Positions 1-11,210 of a stretch of 31,715 bases of DNA are shown here, one piece after another. The translations under genes and the position numbers were made by a program. The notes under the pieces are model-generated. The model was not told the DNA's origin, ran no database searches, and saw only the letters and a program-made list of their open reading frames with translations. Numbering within the stretch: position 1 is the stretch's first letter; every line of letters starts with the position of its first letter. The DNA comes from Fonticula-like sp. SCN 57-25. Lineage: Eukaryota > Nucleariida > Rotosphaerida. The stretch spans positions 1 through 31,715 of the forward strand of contig MEDX01000044.1 of assembly GCA_001724245.1 (NCBI GenBank), read 5' to 3'.

Positions 1-120
1 CTCGATTTCCATACATCAATTTTTTCCCCTCCCAGTCGTGGAACATTAATTATTGAATGAGATTGATAATATAAAAGTACAATTGATTTATGCATAATAT
101 CGACGGCCCGCCGTCCACTT

Positions 121-1219
121 TTACCGCTTTGCCGACGGCGGCGGCGTCCCGATCGACGACGTGCTGCGCCCCTTTTTGAGCGGCGGCGTGTCCAGCGCAC
201 CCTTCTTCTTCCGCTTTGTAGCAGCCGGGCTCCCCACAGAGAGCGGCGTGAGCGACCGCTGAAGTTCGGCGCCAGCAATCGCCGCTGCAGTTGGCGCCGG
301 CGACGACGTCCGTGACGCTGGTAAATTTGCGTTAGCAAGGACGGTATCGTGAGTGGGCGGCATACTCGGCGCCTGCGGCCTTCCCGCCTCCTTCTTGAGC
401 AGGTCACTCGCCCGCGGCAGCTGTGGCTCTGGCTGCGCTGGCGCCTCTGTCGGCTGCTCTGCAAGCTGTTGCAGCACGGCCTCGACGTTCCCGCGCGCCT
501 GAAGCGTGCGGATGTGATCAGCGGCGGCGACGGCAGGCTCGGCCGCGCCGCCTTTCCATTGGTAACCCCTAACAGGATCAAACACAACGCTGCTGTACAC
601 TTCGGAGAGAGCGGCCTCTAGGTGGAAAAGGCTCATCATCTGCGCGGTGGCGCGATGTCAGTGGCGGCAACATAACGTCATTGGCGTACGAGGCGGGCGT
701 TGAAGACGCGCTGGAGGCTCGGCGCCTGGTACACGGTGCCGTCCAGAATATAATACGTTGCAAGCGGCTCCACTGCAGCAAAGGGTTAATTTGGCGATGA
801 CCATCTTCCGTCGCGTACCCTTGGTCGGGCTCACGCGCTTTTGTTTGTGGATCAGCACAACCGGCGGCGCAACCGTCCCCACCGCAAACTCTATCCCTGT
901 CATCTCCCTAGAGCAACGCATCGTTAGCAACAAAAGCGCGCGCTTCCACGGCGCACTTTAGCTTTGCGTCCATTGCCTCTGGCGACAGCGCGCCCGAGTA
1001 GGCCGACTGCATGTGCAGCTGCTCATTGTTGCAGGTCCAGTCGTAGAACGGCGAGTGCTTAAAGTACGCGAGCGCGCTCTCGGCATTCAGCTCAAAATGC
1101 TAAGTGCCAATGTTAGCCTCTAGCCTACGCGCCACGCAAAAACCGCCGCGCACCTGAAGCCATTCGGTGTACTTGAAGCAGAGCTCCTGGAGGCCGCCGG
1201 CCGCCGCCTTCCCGCTCAT
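121..1219 (-). CDS. MED6: Mediator complex subunit 6
   Basis: Head-module subunit of Mediator, which links activators to RNA polymerase II in the nucleus. Five exons (1154-1219, 957-1099, 819-907, 690-772, 121-639) join in frame to 299 aa. The conserved Med6 core is clear: the SPFYDWTCNNEQL block in exon 2, the E-M-T-G-I-E-F block opening exon 3, the IHKQKRVSPT block, then ATYYILDGTVYQAPS in exon 4 and MMSLFHLEAAL in exon 5. The family usually has 220-300 residues. The last 150 residues are Ala/Pro/Ser-rich and basic, probably disordered with a nuclear signal (KRKKK). All four introns are 46-54 nt, start GTGCGC or GTACGC, and have CTAAC/CTGAC-like branch sites. The start is the first ATG before exon 1, embedded in a GGCCACGTGGATG element. 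The gene is divergent from CDC73, with 65 bp between the start codons. Confidence 0.93.
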
Positions 1220-1229
1220 CCACGTGGCC
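1217..1229 (-). promoter_or_regulatory. GGCCACGTGGATG element at the MED6 start codon
   Basis: Exact 13-bp match to two copies upstream of MHF1. The last ATG is the MED6 initiator. It lies in the 65-bp divergent MED6/CDC73 promoter, so the E-box could serve both genes. Confidence 0.55.
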
Positions 1230-1284
1230 AAATATCGTTTGGATTTTTCCCTCTCAATCGCGGCCCAACAAGCACCTCGCCGCG

Positions 1285-2672
1285 ATGACGGACGTCCTAT
1301 CTCTTTTCCGCGACTTTGTCACGAGCGGGCGGCCGGTGAGCCTCGCCGACGACAACCTCCTGTTTGGGAGCATCGCGGTCCCGCGCTCCACGGAAACGTG
1401 CTACCGGTCCAAGCGCGGTGCGACATCGTACTACACGATCGAGACGGTGTGGTTCTGCCATCAGCACAAGGATGACGCGTATGGTGCGTACGTGCAGGCG
1501 GCGCGCGCGCAGCAAATTCCGACTGTGTCGGCCGTTGACCGTGCCGACGTGCTCAACTATGTGACGGGCGAGATCGCGTCGTCGCAAAACATTGATCCCA
1601 ATGGCCCGCGGTTCACGCTGGCGGGCGAGGAGGGCGCCGTGCAGGCGGCGCCGCCGGCGGATGCCGCCGCACCGTCGACCGACGCGGCGTCGGTTTTGGC
1701 GCAGGAGAAGCGCCGCGCCGAGGAGACGGGCGCGGCCGCAAAGAAGGCGCGAGTTTCGGCGCCGATCCCTAGCGCGCCCGCCAAGACCAAGGAGCCAAAG
1801 ATCGTCAGCGCAGGGCAGGCGTTTATCGACGAGGTCGTACGGAGAGAAAAGACCGTAAAGTCTCTTTCGAACTGTCTTTTTACAGAGAGCAAGGTGCGCA
1901 ATTGCCTATTTGGCTCACTTTCACTAATAATTTTTATAGTCGTACCCGTCTGTGCTTCGCGTTGTCAAGGACCTGACGCGCGCCCCTGCGGCCGCTCCGC
2001 CGTCGTCGCACACCTCATCATCTTCTGCTGCTGCCGCCGCTGCGTCAAAGTTGCCGTCGGTTGCGTCGTCGCGGTCGCCGTCGTCAAGCAAGGCCGCCGC
2101 CCTCAAGAATGCGCGCTCGGCCACGACACCCATCATTATTGTGCCGCCAGCGGCCACGGCCGTCGTGAACCTTCACAATATCAAGGAGCTTTTAGAGGAC
2201 GGCCAGTGCGTCGTTTACTATGAATATGTATCTTTTTTGTGCTGACTGCGTCTTTTTTCTTTTTCTTCCTTTCTTTCCTTTCAGTTACTCTCCGCCCACC
2301 GTCAAGGTTGGCAAGAAGGAAACGTCCATCATGGTGACGCACCGCATCGGCACCGCCGACAAGGCCTTCCAGGTCGTCGACGCCCCCGAGTCGCTACGCA
2401 AGGAAGACTGGGCGCGCGTCGTGTGCGTCTTTGTGCACGGCCCCGCGTGGCAGTTCAAGGGCTGGCCCGACAAGTGGAGCGAGCCCGCCTACATCTTTAA
2501 CAAGACGCTCGGCCTCAACATAAAGTTCCGCGACCAGCAGGTGGAGCCAAACATCAAGAACTGGAACGTGACCGTGCTCGACCTCGAGCGCCAAAACAGA
2601 CACCTCGACGCGACCGTCAGCGGGAACATCTGGACGCATATCGAGAAATCGCTGCTCATGCGGCCACTGTAA
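1285..2672 (+). CDS. CDC73: Cdc73/parafibromin, PAF1 complex subunit
   Basis: Subunit of the PAF1 elongation complex, which travels with RNA polymerase II and promotes H2B ubiquitination and H3K4 methylation. Exons 1285-1893, 1940-2205 and 2285-2672 give 420 aa. The N-terminus (MTDVLSLFRDFV, YYTIETVWF, a DRADVLNYVTGE block) matches the Cdc73 N-terminal domain. The C-terminal Ras-like domain is unmistakable: TPIIIVPPAAT, NIKELLEDG, DWARVVCVFVHGPAWQFKGWP, IFNKTLGLNIKF, NWNVTVLDLERQNRHLD. The middle (about 110-260) is an Ala/Ser-rich linker with a basic stretch. The second intron (79 nt) has an ambiguous donor. GTGCGT at 2206 gives the family-like D-G-H-Y-S-P-P junction, so I chose it over a downstream GTATCT. 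It is divergent from MED6 and convergent with PEX5. Confidence 0.93.
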
Positions 2673-2804
2673 ACTATTTTGATCCGACCTGCAATAACAG
2701 AAACTACAACAACGACTATATATTCATTTATCGCCTCAATGGGCATCGCACACGTACACGCTTACTACATGGGAAAAAAAGGGCGGGAAAAAGGGAATGT
2801 CACT

Positions 2805-5186
2805 CTAAAAGTCGAATTCGGCGCGGAAGCTCTCGAGGTCGCGCGCGTGCGCGGCGGGCATGAGGTCGCGGCGGTTCATCATGACGAGCGTGCGGCCGAG
2901 CGTGTCCCAGAGGTTGTTGGACACGTTGCGCTGAGCATTGCCGCCGTGAAGCGCAAGGGATCCCAAAAAGTGCTGCAAAAGAGCGTGAGCTGGGAGAAAT
3001 GGGCAGAAAAGGAGAGAGCAAAAGAATAGAATAAATCAAAGAAACAAAGATATCAACAGTATATATCAAATTATACAGAGGAAAAGTACAGCTTTTACAA
3101 CACAGAACAGAGCAAGACACAAACCATATCAAAGCAAAGCACATAGCAAAATATCATGTAAAAATTCGCACCTCTGCAGCCTCCTTGTAGCACCCGATGT
3201 TGATGCACCCCACACCGAGATTGTACCTCGCGCGCACAAACGACGGCTTGAGGTCGAGCGCCGCGTGGTACGCCGCGATGGCCTCCTCTGACCGCCGCCC
3301 GTTGGCGAGCGTCGCGCCGTACCGGTTGTGCAGCCGGTAGTCGTCGGGCCGCATCGTCAGCGCCGTGCGGAAGCAGTCGGCCGCCTTGTCGTACTCGGTC
3401 GAGAGGTTGAACAGCGCGCCGAGGCCGACTTGGACGTCGGCGTCGACTTCGGGGGAGGAGCGGACGACGTGAAGGAACTGGTCAACGACCTGCTGAACGC
3501 GAAGGAAACGTGTCCTGGAAAGATGTTAGCAGAGGTAAGGCAGGAAAGTGGTGCAAAAATGGGGAGGAAATGGTGCAAAAAGCACATTTACATTCACATT
3601 TACACTAAAAAAACAACGCAAAAAAGCACAATTACCCTAAAAATAAACCAAAATATGCGCACTTTTCGACCGGCGGTACGTCCGGGTACTTAATTGAAAT
3701 CCAATTGGAGAGCACCTCAAGCGCCTGCACCTCTGCACTCTCATTCGTATAACTAATTGCAAGCGCAAGCGACGCCTCCAAGTGCGACGGGTCCAACCGC
3801 ACAGCCTCCTGCAGCGCCGAAATCGCCGCCGACTCTTTTTCATTCTCCGCCTGAACGGCGCCAAGCTGGTACCACGCCTCGGCCGTCGGGTCGCGGCGCA
3901 CTGCGGCCTCGAGCGCTGATTGGACGGCGCGTTAAAAACTCGTTAATCATTGGTGGAAAAGGCCGTACCGAGAGCGGCGTCGCTGAGGTTGCCGTTGTTG
4001 CTCAACCGAAGGCCTTCTTCGAGCGGGCTCGGGTGGTCCATAAAGACGTTTGTCGGCTCAAACTGGTACGTTTCGACGGGGACGCGCTTGGGGGAAAAGG
4101 TCGTCTCGTCGGGCCATTCTTGGTTGCCAAAGTACTCTTCGAGGTCGTCGTCGAGCATGCCGGCGCCGCCGTTTGCGGCTTCGTCGAGAGCGGCGTTGAT
4201 CACTTGGTCAACGTCGTCATTCGCCCACGCTAAAAGTGGGTCAGTAAAGGAAAAAGGAAAGGGAAAAGTGGGATAAAAGTGGTGAAAATCGGCCAAAAAC
4301 CATCAAAAATCATCAAAACATGTCGCAATGCACTGAAGTCACCAAAGTGCACAAATAAACAAGCCAAAATACACATAAAACACACCAATTCATGCCAATA
4401 ACGCAATAATATTCAAATTATTATAGTCAACGCACCCGCTTCCATATTTTTCGTCTCCTCCTTCTGGGCAAACTCTGATGCCCACTGGTTGGGCAGCTCG
4501 GTGATCTTTGGCGCGGCCTTTCCGTGGTAGTACTGCTCGAGATCTGAAAACTCTGCGGGCGTCAAAACGGGCTGAAAGTTGCGCGCGTCGGCTTGGAACT
4601 CGTTGGCCCAGTTGCCGGGCTTTTGGCCCATCGGCTGGCGGTAAATCTGCTCAAAGTGGTGAAAGTCGGCGTTGTCGACGGCGCCAGACATCCGCATCCC
4701 TTCAAACTCATTCACCCAGTCGTCCTGCCCTGTATGCGCCAAAAGGATCAGCGAACGTGAAAATGGAAAAAGAGGCGCACGTGGGCGGCCGACGTCGGCA
4801 AGGCGCATGCCGGAGAGCGGGCCGGGGCCGGGGGCCTGCTGCCAAGGGCCGGCGGCCATCTTTGACGAAGACGCGCCGCCATCCTGCTGGAAAAAGTCGC
4901 GTGTGAAATTGTTCTCATGAGCGGCAAAACGCTATTAAACAATAGAGAAAAGGTCAGAATGATATGTGCGAAAGAGCAGCAAAGACGCACTTCATGACGA
5001 ATATCGTCAAGCTGATCCGGCCGCAGTCCCTCCTGTAAAGACAATAACAATAGGCGTCAGTGTGTATTCCATTATAAAAGCGACACATACGCGTTGGAGC
5101 GACTTGTCGCCGTTCATGTGGCTCGCCAGGTTCCGCAGGGGGTTAACCCCCGCGCAGTTTCCGCCCACCATATCCTGGAACGCCAT
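2805..5186 (-). CDS. PEX5: Peroxisomal targeting signal 1 receptor Pex5
   Basis: Cycling receptor that binds C-terminal SKL-type signals in the cytosol and delivers matrix proteins to peroxisomes. Eight exons (5091-5186, 4991-5032, 4781-4931, 4436-4729, 3969-4229, 3663-3915, 3172-3514, 2805-2972) give 535 aa. The N-terminus has the conserved [12 protein letters not shown] block, with Cys11 at the site of recycling mono-ubiquitination, followed by DKSLQR. WxxxF motifs that dock on Pex14/Pex13 are at W101 (WVNEF), W137 (WANEF) and W179 (WASEF). TPR repeats fill the C-terminal half, including [37 protein letters not shown] and [19 protein letters not shown], ending with the HFLGSLAL helix. Four introns are short (51-59 nt). 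Three are long for this genome (148, 199 and 206 nt) and A/T-rich. The start is the ATG at 5184-5186, five codons inside a longer open frame that begins with GTG. Confidence 0.95.
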
Positions 5187-5232
5187 CCTGCCAGCGGTCA
5201 CCGAGTCGCCTGTGTGTTTGCGCGTGAATTGT

Positions 5233-5267
5233 CACGTGACTTGGCTTTTGTTGCATTTGTGCACGTG
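5233..5267. promoter_or_regulatory. Two CACGTG boxes in the PEX5/SAP-protein divergent promoter
   Basis: CACGTG at 5233-5238 and 5262-5267, both followed by AC, 29 bp apart (TCACGTGACTT and GCACGTGACTT). They lie within the 112 bp between the two start codons and are probably bHLH sites (Cbf1/USF type). Confidence 0.55.
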
Positions 5268-5298
5268 ACTTGCTAGTTTGCAGTTTGCACTCACCGCG

Positions 5299-6555
5299 AT
5301 GCTGTCCGTCAGCGTGCCGCGAGGGTCGCTCCTTGCGCGGGCGGCGATCTCGCGAGCGGCGGGGCGCTTCTTTTTATCGACGGGCGGCGAGCCCGAGCGA
5401 GTAGAAGGCGCCGCCGAGCCGCATGCTGCGCCCACCGTAGACTTTGACCCGGCGCAGCAGTACAGCACGGCATCCCTAAAGTCGATGCTCAAGACGCTGC
5501 ACCTAAAGTCGAGCGGCTCAAAGTCGGAGCTGATCGGCCGCCTGCAAGCGTGGCGTCTTTCCAAGCACGCGTTTGCCCGCACCGACGCGGCTACCGGTAC
5601 GTCTGGTGACCTTTTATATATGTTGCTGACAAAGCATCCCAGCGGTGGCATCCCCGACCGAGGCTGGCCTCGGCGGGATCCTCCTGCAGGAAGCCCTTCC
5701 GGAATCCGCCCCCGCACCGCCCGTCGTTCCGTCCTCTGTTCGGTCAGAGAGCGGCAACGCTGCGCCGTCTGAGCGCCTCCCGCGGTGGTCGTCGCGCCAT
5801 CAGCGTCGCACCCCGGTGGATCCCGCATCCCCTCCGACCCCACCAAAAACTGTAATGCCCGAAGCTGGCCTCGATGATCTGTTCCACGACGCGATCCCCG
5901 GCGACTTTAGCCGGTCCGGGACGCGCTCTCCCGGACACCAGTCTCTGCGCGACCGCGTATATGAGCTCGTCACCGAGATCCGCAACGCGCAGGATGCGCT
6001 CACGCTGAGCGGCCAGTTTGCCGAACTTCTTCAGCTGAGCATGCAGCTGAACGAGCTGCGCGGCCGCATCGACTTTCCCAAGAGCCACTTTATGTACTTT
6101 GCACTCCAGCGCGCGTGCGCACTCAACCAAATCGAGATGGCGTTTGCGATGCTGCTTCAGATCAAGCTGCTCAGCCCGCAAGCCTACGTGCGCATCGTCG
6201 ACCTCTTTGCGTTCGAGGCGCTGCTCGAGGGCTGCTGGAAGCAGGGCGCCGTCGACTACTTTGTCGGCCTCCTGGAGCGAATGGTACGCACGTGGCTGTG
6301 TTTGCGTTTAATTCTTATCGTTTGTTACAGCGGATAGAAGGCGTCCCGATGCAGAAGCGGACGTTTGAGCTTGCCTTTGAGGGGCTCATCGAGTACAACC
6401 AGGTGGCCGCGCTGCAGCTGCACTGGACGCTGTACCGCGCGCAGGTGCGCGAGTACGCGCAGCTTGCTGTGCACCCGCGGCTAGAGAGGCGCGTGCAGCA
6501 AAAGCTGCAGGGTATTCTTCCGCCAATCAGGCCGCCGCCCCAGAGGAGGCGATAA
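5299..6555 (+). CDS. SAP-domain protein, probably mitochondrial
   Basis: Three exons (5299-5596, 5643-6283, 6331-6555) give 387 aa. The first 30 or so residues are Arg/Ser/Ala-rich without acids (MLSVSVPRGSLLARAAISR), like a mitochondrial presequence. A SAP motif follows at about residues 55-90: STASLKSMLKTLHLKSSGSK then SELIGRLQAW. SAP domains usually bind nucleic acid. After a Pro/Ser-rich linker comes an all-helical region (about 215-375) with PPR-like phrasing, for example FALQRACALNQIEMAFAMLL and LLEGCWKQGAVDYFVGLLERM. The C-terminus is basic. A role in organellar RNA or DNA handling is an inference from SAP plus helical repeats. I do not recognise a named family. It shares a 112-bp promoter with PEX5 that holds two CACGTG boxes. 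The start is the first ATG that fits the presequence. Confidence 0.82.
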
Positions 6556-6733
6556 ATTTTGTCATATCCATTATGTACAGTTTTACATTTTATTCAATAA
6601 TAATGAGCTAAATGCGTAGAATGTTAAGCAAAGTGGTGGTTTTTAGTCACATTTGTGTGATATAAACGCAGCAAAAACAGCTATATTCTTACCATTGTAC
6701 ATTTACAGTTTGTTCCTCAATATACACATATGT

Positions 6734-8334
6734 CTACGCGCTCCCCACTTGACGCTGCATGTCGCGGATATTCAACAGAATCGGCGCGTTCTTTGCGTGA
6801 AGCTGTGACAAGATAAAGTGCGCCTCTGCGAGACACGCCTCTGCCTCCTTCTTCATCCCCGCATTCCACGCCATCTTTGCCGCGGTAAACATCTGCAGGC
6901 CAAGCAACGGGTGCCCAGGCTGGTATGCCACGGCGTACACGAGCAGGATGTGCGCGGCCGCGAAAAAGAGCCGCCGCCAGTCGAGCTCGCCCGCTGCGAT
7001 CATTGCGTCGCACAACTGATTGCAGAGCGAGATGTGCTGCCTGTTGAGCGGGTGCAGCGTCTCAATCTGGAGGCGCATCGCGGCGCGCAGGGGCGCCACG
7101 CGCGCGCCCTCGTCGTCCATCGACAGCGCGCGGTCGTGCTCGGCGTGCGCAGTCAGCAAATCGGCGCTGCACTTGTCGCACAGCTGCTCGGCGGTCCACG
7201 CGGCAAAGTGCGCGGGGGGTGCGGGCGGGTCGCGCAGCGTGCTGTGAACTAGGTCGCACAGCTCGGCGGGGGGGAGCAGCTCGAGGCCGACGCGGCCGGG
7301 CGCGCGCGACTGGGCAAGCAGCTTGTTCCACAGCATTACAGCGGGGATCGCGCGGGCGCTCTCACTAAAGCGTGTCAGTTCGTGTAAAAAATGCAGCGAA
7401 ATGGCGCGTACCCGTCGCAGGCCTTGAGGAGCGGCGCCTGAAGGATGCCGTCGATCCAGTCGTCGGTCGTGCAGCGCGCGCAGCGGCAGTCGAAAAAGTA
7501 CTTTTGCTGCGTCGCTTCGCGGCGCGACTCGTCCGTCGCGATGGCGTCGAGGTACGTGACGGTGAGCTCGGTGTCGGCGGGGACGTCGGCGGTGAGGCGC
7601 ATCTGCTGCACGCAAGGCTGGCCGGGCGAGTCGACGTAGACGGCGACGCAGTTGGGGCGGCACTCGTGGTTCAAAAGGGCGCCGTGGGGGAAAACGCCAA
7701 GGCCGTACGAAAATACTTCGTCGTCGTACATTTCAAAATTGTTGCAGCCGAACCGGCCGAGATCGCGGGCAAGATCGGCGACGGAGGCTACCAAAGCGGG
7801 ATCGGCGCCCAGCTTGGCGGTGGCGGAAAGAAGCTTTTCGCGGACGGCCTCGGCTGTGCGAGTGTACTCGTGGCGCATGCCAGCGGGGAGCTGGTCAAAG
7901 TGGTGCTCGAGGGTGCCAAAGACGGCAGCAGCCTCGAGCGTGCCCGCCGGCAGATCCGACTCGGCCAAGAGCGGGATCAGGCTGACGCGAAAGAGCAGCT
8001 CGACGTCCACGTCCGAGCTGAGCACGTCGTCGTTGCAGACAAAGCGGTGCCCGCTGCGCCAGTCCGCCGCCTGGCACTCTTTCCCGCAGTAGATCGCCTG
8101 CCTGCACCCCGTGCACCGCTTGGCATCGGCCAAATTCCGAAATGGCGCGAAGCAGTACGAGCACTTGTTGAGCCGATCGGCCGGCGAGATCACTGTGCCG
8201 ATCGGCAGCGATTCTAGCACAAGCGTCCCGCGCTTCATGGGACGCGTCGTGAACACGCCTCGCGTCCCGCCCTTGGTGCCGCTCGGCCTCAGGGCCAGCC
8301 CGCGGTCGCCAAGCCGCGCCTCCGCCGCTTCCAT
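6734..8334 (-). CDS. SET and MYND domain protein (SMYD-like lysine methyltransferase)
   Basis: Two exons (7412-8334, 6734-7364; 47-nt intron) give 517 aa, close to the usual SMYD length. The split SET domain begins with GTRGVFTT. A MYND zinc finger is inserted at residues 58-100, with all ligands visible: C58, C61, C74, C77, C83, C87, H96 and C100. The catalytic SET core resumes with LLNHECRPNCV (the NHxCxPN motif at 222-228) and ELTVTYLD with the conserved Tyr261. A post-SET CxCxxC sits at 283-288. The C-terminal half (about 300-517) is helical and TPR-like, as in SMYD proteins (HILLVYAVAYQPGHPLLGLQ). It probably methylates lysines on histones or other proteins. The substrate cannot be read from sequence. 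It is divergent from the KIN1-like kinase. Confidence 0.9.
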
Positions 8335-8464
8335 CTCGATCGTAATCTTTACCGTAATGCTGACGGTGCATTACATATTCGGTGACCCGCGGCAACCACG
8401 CCGCGCGGGACTTGTTGCCAAGCTGGATTCCAAAAAGAATGGCGCCGAGGCGGCGCTGCCTTCA

Positions 8465-10627
<2,163 letters not shown>

Positions 10628-11210
10628 GCATAGATATTTCGATGGTTGCTCAATGACGCGCGTTAACCGGATCTGAACCGGGACACTTTTTCCACTTTTC
10701 GACTGGCATTTTTGTTTATGGCTATTCGTCTCAATAACATTTAAATAGATTTCTTATGATGGAACAAAAGGTCTTTTGCGGCCACTTGACTGTTAGAGTC
10801 CGCCCGAAGCGGCGGCCGCCGTTTCACCGCCTAGATTGGTCCCACATGGCACCCGAAGATCCCCAAATCTCTGTCCAATCAGAATCGATTCAGATACCGA
10901 CCCCGGCTGTGACAGGGCTGTGGCAGCTCTTTTTGAGCGATTTTCATTCCGAATTGCGACAGAGGGTGGCGCGCGCGAACGGGCGGGAACCACAGGTCGC
11001 GCGACGATCTGCACGCATCGACCTCGGAGACGAGCGGCACGCGGGACTGAACGGCGAGAGGAGGCTTGAGCGTCTCTGTGGGAGACTCGTGGCGTCAGGC
11101 GGTGCTTTGTGGAGCGGCGATTGTGTGAATATTGGCTGCGACAGGCCTGCGTTTGACCCGCGCGCGAATCCGCGACGACCTCGATAGGACCAGCGAGCAC
11201 GAGTGCTGGC
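10628..11210. other. 583-bp intergenic region upstream of sestrin, with one ATG-initiated frame
   Basis: Between the kinase stop and the sestrin start I see no recognisable gene. It has CCAAT-type boxes on both strands (near 10834 and 10877), as expected of a promoter. A + strand frame from ATG 10756 to a stop at 11187 (143 codons) ends 23 bp before the sestrin start. Its translation is Arg-rich and resembles no family I know, so I do not call it a gene. A partly palindromic element lies just after the kinase stop (10667-10681). Confidence 0.4.

Noticed and set aside
2206-2231. GTATCT donor at about 2227 for CDC73 intron 2
   Set aside because: It would insert residues that break the D-G-x-Y-x-P-P junction; GTGCGT at 2206 fits both the family and the local donor pattern.
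5187-5201. GTG start adding five codons to PEX5
   Set aside because: GTG is not a usual nuclear start, and the conserved N-terminus begins at the ATG at 5186.
7372-8217. 281-codon + strand frame opposite the SMYD gene
   Set aside because: Antisense of the SET-MYND exon, which has intact zinc ligands and catalytic motifs.
10667-10682. GGTTCAGATCCGG on the minus strand resembling a tRNA T arm
   Set aside because: One stem mismatch, wrong base after the C in the loop, and no matching acceptor strand about 70 nt away.
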